64,000 nt of DNA, from assembly GCF_000226095.1 (NCBI RefSeq), contig NC_016475.1, positions 2,418,001 through 2,482,000 of the forward strand, read 5' to 3'. The translations under genes and the position numbers were made by a program. This DNA comes from Thermothelomyces thermophilus ATCC 42464. Lineage: Eukaryota > Ascomycota > Sordariomycetes > Sordariales > Chaetomiaceae. Shown here piece by piece: positions 22,011-31,872 of this stretch (positions are counted from its first letter, which is position 1; each line of letters begins with the position of its first letter). Under the pieces are notes generated by a model. It was given only the letters and a program-made list of their open reading frames with translations. It was not told the DNA's origin and did not search any database.

Positions 22011-24047
22011 TCACTCGGCGGCAAAGTACCGCTTTGCTTTGCTCCGCACCTGCTGCGCCTTGACTTCTGGCGGGACGATTGTGTGGTGGACGACGTGCGG
22101 ACGGTAGATGGCGTCGACGGGTGGCATCCTGTTTGTTTCGGTCATGGGTTTCCGTGCGTCAGCATTCATCTAGATTTCCCCCTGCCGGTGGGATTAGAAA
22201 AATAAAAGGGGGTGGGGGGGGGGGGAGAGGGGTTAGCCTTACCAGTCGTCCAGGCTGAGGGGAAAGTACTCGTATAACATGTCATCGGAGTCAAGCGAAC
22301 CCCCAAGATGGTCGTGCGCCCCGCTGCTGCTGCCGGCTTGCCCGGCGGACGCCAGGCCCGCCCCACCACCGGTGGAAGACCGCGTAGAGGCCTTAGTGGT
22401 GAGCCGAGGGCTCTGTGAACTATCGTTGGAGCTGGAACGGTTGGGCGGGCTGCGCTCGTCCTCGGATAGGGAGAGGGATAATGGGAGAGGCTGGGGCCCG
22501 GTTGTGCTGTTGCTGCGTTGTCTGACCGCGGCGGCGTTCGGATTCGCGTTGCCGGCGTTGTTTTGCTTCGCGTTTGCCGAGGAAGGGGGCTCTAGCGAGC
22601 CCCAAGAGGGTACGGGCGGGCGGTTAACGTTGGGCGAGGTCACCGCCAACTTCTTATTCGGATGTTGCGGGTTGGGCGTGTTCATGCCGTAGGGGGTCGC
22701 CCGGTCGGACGGTGATTGCTGGGAGGTTGTTGTGTGGTTAACAATGAACACGCATCGGGGTAGAGGAAGGTGTGTGTGTGTGTGTATGTGTCTCAGTCAT
22801 ACCTGTACGCCCGTCGTCGGGTTATACCGCTGCGTCTTGACCGGCGTGCCATCATCCTGCCTCTCCTGCTTCTCCTGCTTCGCTGCGGCAGAGCCCGAAC
22901 CTTCGGTGTTCCTCCTCTCTAGCGGCCGTTTGTCCCCCAGCGGGACCTCCTTTCGGCTATCAAAGTTCCTCGGGCTCCTTCCCCTCACGATCACGGGGCC
23001 CGACTGGATCTCGGCTACCTTGATGTATTCCCCCGCCTTGCTCTTGACCAGCAGGTTAATCTGCACCACGTAGTGCTGTTGTAGCCCCTTGCGCCGGCCG
23101 TTGTTCGCTGTCGCGTGCTTGAACTGCAGCCTCTTCCAGGCTACCGGGACCGAGACCCGGCTCCCGCCGTCCACCTCCTGGCCGGAGCCGCTAAAGTCGA
23201 GCGGGACCACGGGCGGCGCGCTCACTGCCTTGGACTCCTCGGCACCCAGCGGGGCATTGCTCCCCCTCCAGGGGATTGTGATCATCTCGGCGGCGCGGCC
23301 CTCGATGCTCTCGACCGCCGTGATGGAGGCCGCCAGCTCGACGACGGGGCCGCGCCGTCCCTGGTCGTCGACGTACTGCGCCACGTGCCGCGGCAGCGTG
23401 ATCTGGCCGGAGATCTGCCAGAGGTTGCGCCGGTAGCACGTCAGCTCGAGCGGGCGGCCGGTGGCGTTGCTGTCGGCGCCGAAGACGTCCTCGGCGACGA
23501 AGAACATGCCGTACAGCTCGCCCGTCATGGCCGGCTCGACGAACTGGCCCGTGTCGGTGAGGAGGGTGGCCTTTCCGGGAATGGGGGGCCCGAAGCTGAG
23601 CAGCTTGTTGTCGGGCCCTTCGTCGTCATCGTCTTGGGGCGAGGCGCCGCCTATGCCCATGTGACCGTAGAGGTCGTGGTGGCTGCGGTGGGAATCGGTG
23701 GGTGCGGCGGCGGCGTCGTGCGGCCCGCGCGAGTGGCTCCGGCCGGTGCCGTCGAAGGGCCGAGCCGGGTAGGAGAAGGGGTCCTCGAAGGTGGTGCTGA
23801 AGTTCTCAAAGTCGTAGGCAGTCGGGGTGAAGGGGATCTGGGGCACGTTGACGGGGTCGCTGGCCGGGGAGGTGTGGTTCGCATGGCCGTCGTTATCGAA
23901 GAGGTATGGCGGGTGTACCGACAGCATGGAGTCGTCGAAGGCCATCGAGGCGTCGAAGGCCTCCATCTCCGAAGCCGATATGGACATGGAGTCCGGGCCT
24001 GGAGCGGCGCCGGACGACAGCGCCGGCATGGAACTGAAGCCGGCCAT
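22011..24047 (-). CDS. ron1: Ndt80-family (p53-like fold) transcription factor, RON1-type
   Basis: Exons 22803-24047, 22243-22718 and 22011-22128 give 612 residues. The start at 24047 is the first in-frame ATG after an in-frame TGA at 24081-24083, though an out-of-frame ATG sits 5 bases upstream. An acidic, disordered N-terminus (about 1-130) precedes the Ndt80/PhoG DNA-binding region (about 140-410) with NKLLSFGPPIPGKA, LTCYRRNLWQISGQI, VAWKRLQFKHATANNGRRKG and the end KTQRYNPTTGVQ. A Ser/Pro/Asn-rich linker and a conserved C-terminus follow (DDWMPPVDAIYRPHVVHHT). Ndt80 paralogues VIB-1/XprG share some of this; the genomic setting inside the GlcNAc cluster points to RON1, which activates these genes in Trichoderma. 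Expected in the nucleus. Family certain, paralogue assignment by context. Confidence 0.85.
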
Positions 24048-25038
24048 CTCATCGCCGCTCCGGAAGAGCGTCTGGGCGATTCATGCAGGACTGCGCGGGA
24101 CTCGGATCGGAACTGCAGCGGCACGCAGGGTCGATATCGGCCGGGCATGACATCTGAGATAAGCCCGCTGTCGCACGCTCGGGGAATATGCAAGGCTAAG
24201 CTGTGCGTGGCTGGCGATTGGAACTGGGCCGGCGCGGAGGAGCATACCGCCAAGACTTTCCCGCATGCAGCTCCGATCGCCCACTCCCCGCGTTTTTGTA
24301 GGCAGCCCTTCCCACTAGCGTCCTCAGTAGTGTGTACTGTATAGTAGGGGGCGACCTCTCTCTCTCCACTGTAACCTCGCAGGTCACGGCTACCCCGGAA
24401 GCAGGCCTAACTGGGGATGGATCCTTGCCAAGGTCCCCGCTGAGGTTTGATAGCAACGGCCCGGTTACCACACCAGCTAGCTCTTCGTTGTTTGCCAATC
24501 AACTTGGGGGTGATGCTCATGCGCATACACTAGGTCCTGGTGCAGGAGCCGCTTCCAAACCTGAAAGCAGGATCCCATGGCTCCTTAGGTGGGCAAACCC
24601 CTCTTCTGTGAAATTGCCCGGTTTCCTGATGGCGCGCGCCCGGCGGCGGCGGCGTCTCTCGGCGCTTCTCAAGGGTCTGGGCGCCGCTGCTCCGTGCGAG
24701 ATAAGCCGGTGGAAACGAGTCCAATAAACTCGCGCCGCGCAAAAGCGACAGGAGCCGACCACCTCAAGATTGTTCCAATGCAAAAAGAAAAATAATGAAC
24801 TAGCAGCTGGGACAGCTCCAACCTGCGCACAATATGTACCAAAATATTTAATTTGGAAGTGTCAGGTTCCAAGGTGACGAGGAAAGAGAGAAATCAAAAA
24901 AAAAAAATAATGCTGCGGGATATATAGCCGGGCATAACATATATCTAAGCGTCAGTCGCCGAAAGAATGTCCAACCCACTCAACTACGAGTCAAGTCGCG
25001 TTCACCATGACAACACCAAGACTAGCTGCCATCTTAGA
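24048..25038. promoter_or_regulatory. ron1 upstream / nag3 downstream region
   Basis: No gene is seen. It separates two minus-strand genes, so it holds the ron1 promoter and the nag3 3' end. CGCAAAA lies at 24738-24744 on the plus strand, within a string CGCGCAAAAG also found in the hxk3/dam1 promoter; self-regulation by an Ndt80 factor would fit but is unproven. Confidence 0.4.
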
Positions 25039-28000
25039 TCAAGAAAAGTCCTGCCACTACAAACAGTCAGCTTAGCTCTCTGACCACGACACTTTACGTG
25101 TCAAGCAGAGGGAAACACACTCACATTATCCGGCGAATTCGTAAACTCCTCAAAGACCTGCACCACTTCGAATCCCATAGCCAACAGTGGCTCATGCGCG
25201 TCATCCTGCACCCAGCTCAGCACACTTTTTAGCGACTTGTGCGTCTTGTTCTGCCGCAGGCCCATCAGGGCGAGACCCTGCAGCACCAAGGTTGCCTGAG
25301 CCGACGACGGCGCCACGATCGGGCTCACGATCCCCCCGACAGGCTCGTCAGGCCGCGCCGGAGAGGGCTGCAGGGGCGGGATGAAGCTGGCCAGGGTGCT
25401 CCCGGGCTTGCAGACGATTACCGTGCCAAGCAGCGCCTCGGCGTGGCCCTTGGCCCGGACGACACCGCAGCTCTTGGTCTCTTGCAGCGCGAAGCGGTAC
25501 AGCTCCAGCACCTCCGGGCTTGCGTGTGCGCTGACGTGGGCCAGCACGTTGTCGGCATTGTCCAGGCCGTGGATGAGGTCGAAGGTGATGCCGGCGCGCT
25601 GGATGCTCTGCAGCAGCCCTTCGGGGGCAATCCAGCTGTTGAGAGATGAGACGGCCATGTTGACGAGGCGCCGTGGGAACTGCAGGTCCCAACCCCCGTT
25701 GGTAAACCACTGCTTGAGCCCGGCGCTGTCGTCCGCGGGGATGCCTAGGAAGACGCCCGGGAAGGACATGCCCAGCTGTACCTTCTTGATGCCGCGCTTC
25801 TGGGTCAAGCCGCGCAGGGCTCGCCGTTGGAGGGACCTGCCGATGGAGACATTGCGCTTGGCGGGGTCGACAAAGAGAGCGCCGATAATTCCCGTCCCTT
25901 GGACAAAGTAGGTTGCGCAGAAGCCGTAGAGCGCCTGAGTGCTGCTGTTGCGCACTACGAAGTGGGCTTCCTCGATGTTGGGGCTGAACAGCTCAAAGGA
26001 ATGCGCGCTCGTGGTCTGCAGGAACTGGTGGGCAGGCGCGCTCGCTCTGGCCAAGGATTGTAGGAGGTCCTGTAACCCCTTGGCGTCTCGGTCGCGGTCG
26101 TACGGCTCGACGAGCCAGTGCTGCCTGGATTTGAGCACCTTTCTGCTCTTCCTGAGGGTCCCGGGCAGTGTGCCCCGGGGCTTGATCTTGCCGCATAAGA
26201 CCCGTACGAGAGCGGCCATAGCCGTCTCGGTGAAGTCAAAGGTGCAGATGTAGGTCCCGACCGACTTGTCCATCGCGAAGTCGTAAGGGGAGCTGACGGC
26301 AACCACGATGAGCGACTTCTTCTGCCCATTTGCCCTCAGCAATGAGCACATCATGGAGACGTGCTTTGTAAAGCCTGCCTGGTACAGGTTGCGGTTGGCG
26401 TCCGCCGTCACGATGATGATACACGAGGCTCGGTTGATGAGGTTTTCGTGTACTAGTCATGCATTAGGAGGGAGCAGCGCGGCAGGGCCCGTAGGGGGAG
26501 GAGACTGACCTGGCCTGACACCGTTCGCGGTGTAAGATGTATGTAGCAGCTTCCCATGCCTTGCACGAGCGAGGGATCTTCCGAGCTCGCGAAATACTCC
26601 CTCGCCGCTCATGATGGCTCCCCGATCACGGTGGACCCATTTGTCGTGGAGTGTTACGGGGTCGATTTGTTTCTTCTCCAGCAACGCCTTGGTCATGGAG
26701 GAAGCCGGTAGCGGCCTTACCAGTGGCGTGAGCAGCAGCAGTTCCTCTTCCTGGTGCATGGAAGAGGTCAAGGGGAGCAGCTTTTCGTTGTCTCGTATGA
26801 CGGCGATGGAGTCGTCGTAGGCCTTCAGCGAGAGTGCGAGGTGGCCCGGATGGATCTTGGACAGCAAGCTGATGCCGGGAGGGTTCAACGCCTTCTGCCA
26901 GGAAGTGCACGACTTCTTCATGCGGACGATTCGCCTGAGCGACGTGTAGATGCGCTCTTTCGTGATGAGCTCATTCTCCACGCCCAGTTTCAGGCCGGAA
27001 ATGGCCTCGAGTTGCACATCGTAGGCGCGACAGAGCATGACCAAGTCGCACCCGGCCTCGACTGCCATGACCGTGCCCGTTTTGACGCCAATCTCGTTCC
27101 TGAGACCCTCCATCTCCAAACACTCCGAGATGGCGACACCTTGGAAGCCGAGCTCGTTTCTGAGCAGGTCGTCGACCACCTGTTCAGACAGACACGCGTG
27201 GTTGACGTTCATGGACGGGTTCGCGATGCCACAGCCACCGACAAACATGGCGTCCAGCTTGCCGGTGGCGATGGCGTTGCGGAAGGGAACAAGGGCGCTC
27301 AGAGAGAGTTCCTCCAGGGTCTGGGTGATGATGGGGATGTCCAAGCTGGAGCCGAGAAAATCCAGGTTGCCGTAGGAAGGGAAGTGTTTCCCGCAGGTGG
27401 CAACGCCGGCGTCCTTGTAGCCGTTCATAGCGGCGATGCCGTACTGGGAGACCTCTTGGGGGTCGTCGCCGGTCGCTCGCACGCCCAGCGGCTGGTAGCG
27501 CGCATTGGTGAGCACGTCCAGCACTGGTCCCAAGATCAGGTTGACACCGACGGCCGAGACTTCGGTAGCGGTGGCCTTGGCGATCTTGTAGGCCAGGTCG
27601 GCACTGCTGGCGGCAGCCTGGCCCATGGAGCTGGGGAACTGGCAGATGTAGTCCTCGTCAAAGAGGCTGTTGACGCCGCCATTCTCCTGGTCGAGGGCAA
27701 TCAGCAGGGGGTAGGGATGGCCGGCCTGACGGGCGATGGTCTGGAGCTCCTGGACGAGTCTTGCCGTTTGCTCGGCGGCTGCATTGCATTCCGGTTAGTA
27801 TACGACCTCGATTATAATCAAGCATCTTGCGAGGCGGCCGGGTGTACAACATTTGAGGTTCTTTGCCGTTAGCAGGACCGAGCCCAGGTGATGCTGCTCG
27901 ATTAGAGTACGGATCTGGGGTGTGACTTCGGTCCCATCCCATCCCATAATCAGCATCTGACCGATGGCCCTGACGCACTGTTAGCGGCCGTCTCTAATAG

Positions 28001-28311
28001 ACCTTAATCGTGTCCAGTAATTCATTTATTAATCATCCATCCATCCAACCAGCCAGCCAGCCAGCCAGCCAGCTATCCGCCCATTCAGTCATCCCATTCC
28101 TCGCCACGCCTTGATGCTCGACCGCCATGATGACGGACTCCTCCGGGATGACCGGGAGCGCTGAGCAACAGCAACCTCACTGCCACACGTCAAGCCACAG
28201 ACGGGGCGGAAACGACCACGTCAAACGGAAAAAAGAGATAAGAAGTGCAAAGACGACATACCAGTCGAGGTCCTGCCATAGTGGGTCCAAATCGCCATCC
28301 AAGGTGCTCAT
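25039..28311 (-). CDS. nag3: GH3 beta-N-acetylglucosaminidase fused to a GNAT domain
   Basis: Exons 28262-28311, 27851-27969, 26510-27778, 25125-26452 and 25039-25056 are in phase and give 927 residues. No signal peptide is present, so the enzyme is probably intracellular. Residues about 17-350 are a NagZ-like GH3 barrel: DWAIGQMLIMGWDGTEV, LIALDQENGGVNSLFDEDYI, GVNLILGPVLDVLT, KHFPSYGNLDF and GVAISECLEMEGL. A middle alpha/beta domain follows to about 530. The rest holds a GNAT acetyltransferase fold (GALFVDPAKRNVSIGRSL resembles the acetyl-CoA loop). Known role: hydrolyses GlcNAc from chitobiose or other N-acetylglucosaminides. The usual DSH and SDxLxM catalytic motifs are altered. The last exon (WQDFS) is tiny; without splicing the frame would end at 25101. 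Intron 1 (292 nt) carries an AGCC repeat. Confidence 0.87.
28051..28073. repeat. AGCC tetranucleotide microsatellite in nag3 intron 1
   Basis: About six tandem AGCC units follow a short run of CATC units at about 28034-28046. The array lies inside the first intron of nag3, so length change would not affect the protein. Confidence 0.8.
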
Positions 28312-29723
28312 GTTGTGCTCGGGCTGCGGCAATCGGCGCGGTGGGTTCGGGAACGGTGCTCGGTCGATGGCGGCATAATGCTCCGCCGAATGGTCCGGGA
28401 AAGCCCCAACAGCAGTTGAAGTGTAACAATGCTGCTGCTGTTGCTACTGCTGCTACTGCTGATGCTGCTTGCTCTCAGGAACCATAACTAACGCAGTAAA
28501 GTTACCATACGTATGTCAGCACAATGTGGAGCGCGTTCCGTACCGTTTGCTTGGTCGCTTTTACTGAAGTGGAATCAAAAGTCGACCATTGCTCGATGTG
28601 GATTCCGGGTTCCAGTGTGCACTCGGCGCACCAGAGAAAAGGCTGCAGCTCCTCTGTGTGTAATCCGTACTGTAATCCGTACCAGTATGTGTTGCACCTC
28701 AGTGGCCAATGAGAGGCCGGCCCCGCCAAGGCAGCCTAGCCACAGAGCTGTCAAAGAACGCTTGGCAAGAACGATGGTGGAACGTTTGGGTTACGTTAGT
28801 GAGCTCCAATCGGGCAACGTTACATGCCTGTTCAAGTCTCGAAGCTCCATCAAACACCATCTTGACGCTCAACCATCCGCCGCCAACCGCACGCATCATC
28901 GGGCCGGAGTGGTGGAATGTGCTTCTCCAACAGGGCCTCGAGCAAGCAACCTGGAACTGGGTAACACCTCCATTCCAGGTTGCGTCTCGACGCCACCCTT
29001 CCTCTTCGCACAGTGCAACAGTGCAATCTGGAACCCACCTGCCAAACCGTCACACCATCAGTTATCCGACGGGCCCTGTATTGGGAAACATGTCTCAACA
29101 GACAGCCCAAAGAACCAAGACCCGCTCTGCACCCCGTCCCAGCGAATGCTGCGACTAGCGGAGACCACGGGAGTCTTTGAGGAACTGGGACTGGCTCTCT
29201 CTCATTGGGAGGAGTGTGGGAGAGAGGGCCGATGACCTTGATTGATTGCCAGGGGCGCCGTCCTGCTCCAAACGTCACGGGGCCAAAGCGTGAGATAACG
29301 CAAACCGGAACGCTACACTAGTTCCCGTTCTTTGGTCCCAGGAGCACCGGTGTCACCGGGCGGCGAGTCGCGCTCCCGGTAACGGCGGCCTGAGGCCGGT
29401 GGCACTATGGGACCCCATCGGGACCCATCGGGCAAGTGCGATTATGCTTCTTTGCCATTGTACAGTCCAGACAAGGTAGGGCAGTGTGTAAGGTAGTGCA
29501 GTTCCTCGCAGGGTCGGAACATTAGTCTCAAGCAGGTCATATTTCAATCGGCTCGCCCTCGTTCTCTCATCCTGGAATGTCATGGCGCCCACAACGAAAC
29601 CCCCGGGCAACCTGAGGCCCTACCACATCCTGACTACAGCCCTCGGATCGGTGACCTGAGTGCCGTCAACAGCATTCCCTACCCTAGATCGCCCGAGTTC
29701 CAGTGCACACAGACTCTTGCACA
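28312..29723. promoter_or_regulatory. Divergent promoter between nag3 and dac1
   Basis: The two genes point away from each other across 1.4 kb. A trinucleotide stretch rich in CTG/CTA lies at 28429-28470 in the nag3 leader. CGCAAAC at 29299-29305 partly matches the Ndt80 core. A 240-codon frame at 28513-29235 has no family features or codon signature and is taken as chance. Confidence 0.45.
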
Positions 29724-31547
29724 ATGCCATCGGCTATCCGCTCGGGGTCACCCCGCCACACCGGCATCACCAAGCTGACCAACTGCCGCCTCGTCCGCGG
29801 CGATGAGCTAGTGTGGGACGACATCTGGGTCAGCTCGGCCACGGGCAAGATCATCCGCAGCCAGTCAGCCTTCTACGATGAGCTCATCATGCCTGACGAG
29901 GTCGTTGACCTCGGCGGCCGTATCGTGTCGCCCGGGTTCATCGAGTGCCAGCTGAACGGAGCTTACGGCTTCAATTTCTCCACCATGACCGATGACATGT
30001 CCCAGTACGGCAAGCAGCTGCGGGACCTCAACAAGAAGTTGGCCCGGACGGGAGTCACCTCCTACGTGCCGACCGTGACGAGCCAGACGAGTGAACTCTA
30101 CAAGAAGGTTTGGGATTCGACTCGGTTCCTGCACCCGCCAACCAACCGTAGTAGACACGCAAACGTCCTGACTCTCCTTCTTCTCCTCAGGTCCTCCCAT
30201 ACCTCGGACCGTCAGGCTCCTCTCGCCGAGCCCACGATGGCGCCGAATCCCTGGGTGCCCATGTCGAAGGGCCCTTTCTGAACCCAACCAAGAACGGGGT
30301 GCACAACACCTCCGTCCTACGCGTCGCTAACTCGCTTTCCGACCTGGAGGATATGTACGGCGCCGCCAACATCACCCCGTCCGCCTCCTCCTCCTCCTCC
30401 TCCGCCTCCTCGCAAGACTCGGACTCCTCCTCAACCTCGGGGCCAGAGGAGGAGGGGAAAGTGGAGGAGAAGAAGCACGGGCGTGAGGGCACCATCCCCA
30501 TCAAGATGATCACCGCCGCCCCCGAGCTCGGGGCCATGACGAGCCTCATCCCGGCCCTCGCCTCGCGCGGCATCGTCGTCTCGATCGGCCACTCGGAAGC
30601 CACGTACGAGCAGGCCTCGGCCGCCGTGGCCGCCGGCGCGACCATGATCACCCACCTGTTCAACGCGATGCGGCCGCTCCACCACCGCAACCCGGGCATC
30701 TTTGGCGTGCTCGGCGCCCCCGAGCCGCAACGACAACAACAAGAACAACAAAAACAACCAACAACCCCGCCACCATCACCGCAGTGGCAGCAGCAGCAGC
30801 AGCAGCAGCAGGAGCAGGAGCAGGAGCAGCAGAAGAAGCAGCAGCAGCCGCCAAAGAGGCCCTACTTCGGCCTCATCGCCGACGGCATCCACCTGCACCC
30901 GGCCACGGTCAAGATCGCGTGGCACGCCCACCCGGCCGGCCTGGTCCTGGTCACAGACGCGATGCACATGGTCGGCCTGCCGGACGGGCGGTACCCGTGG
31001 ACCAACGGCGAGGGGGAGCACTTCATCGTCAAGAAGGGCAGCGTGCTGGAGCTCGAGGGCACGGGGGGCGTGATTGCGGGGAGGTAAGAAAGGGAAAAAA
31101 AAAAAAAAAAAACCCGTCTCCCTTTCCCTGTGTTCTTCCTTTTTCCTTCCGTCTTTTGTTTTCCCCCTTGATTGATGCTTCTGTTCCTTCCCCCTTTTCT
31201 TTGCTCTCCCTCGTTCCCAATCCACTCACTCGCCTTTTTTGAAAAAATGTACCGAATTTGACAACACACACTGACTCGGCCGAACCAGTTCCATCACCCT
31301 CGTCGAGTGCGTCTCCAACTTCCTCAACTATACGGGCGCCACGGTCCCCGAGGCTCTGAGGGCCGTGACGGCTACTCCCGCCGCCATGTTGGGTCTGGAG
31401 GTGGTCAAAGGATGTCTCGAGGCCGGCGCGGATGCCGACCTTGTGGTCTTGTCGGAGAACAACGACGAAGGCGGGAGGAGAGAACTGGTAGTTGACGAGG
31501 TGTGGAAGTTTGGTGTTAGGATTTTTGAGCGCGGCCGTGACTGCTAA
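29724..31547 (+). CDS. dac1: N-acetylglucosamine-6-phosphate deacetylase with low-complexity insertions
   Basis: Exons 29724-30107, 30191-31083 and 31289-31547 give 511 residues in phase. The enzyme removes acetate from GlcNAc-6-P to give GlcN-6-P for the deaminase. The amidohydrolase fold is clear: VVDLGGRIVSPGFIE, GVTSYVPTVTSQ, metal-site motif HVEGPFLNP, VSIGHSEATYEQA, MITHLFNAMRPLHHRNPG, LIADGIHLHP and VTDAMHMVGLPDG with the catalytic Asp. Two insertions interrupt it: a Ser/Glu/Lys-rich stretch at about residues 189-229, and a Gln/Glu/Lys/Pro-rich stretch at about 306-350, with an uninterrupted run of eight Gln, between the FNAM and IADGIH elements. The usual length is about 400-430 residues, so these insertions explain most of the excess. 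Right-most gene of the GlcNAc cluster. Confidence 0.93.
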
Positions 31548-31872
31548 ACGGTTTGGTGCAAAGGGGTCCGGGACCATTTCGTGGCCTTGAAAGGCCGGCC
31601 AAAGTTAGCCCATGTGGGTTCAGATCGTTCATTGCCAGGTTGGGTTTATCTCTCAAAGTGGAAGCATAGTAGGCTGGCTGTCAAACATCTCTTGTGAACG
31701 CATTTATTAGGTTTACACTGCAAGATGCACTGAGGCATAGATACCATGCACTGAATTCTTCCGGCTGCAAAGAAAGGGTTACGGCGTTAGTTCACATGGA
31801 CCATCAAATAGATATCTTAGAAGTTTCGTCATTGCAATCATCATCATTATTGCTCTAATGCCAGAGTAGCTT
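31548..31872. other. Convergent 3' spacer
   Basis: These 325 bases lie between the stops of dac1 and the ceramidase gene; nothing else is visible. Confidence 0.5.

Noticed and set aside
22011-24047. Assignment as VIB-1/XprG
   Set aside because: Shared Ndt80 motifs fit, but position inside the GlcNAc cluster favours RON1; kept only as the alternative.
23115-24344. 409-codon Gly/Val-rich plus-strand frame
   Set aside because: Antisense of ron1, which has clear domain motifs and phased introns.
28513-29235. 240-codon frame between nag3 and dac1
   Set aside because: Cys/Arg/Ser-rich chance composition, no motif, lies in a divergent promoter.
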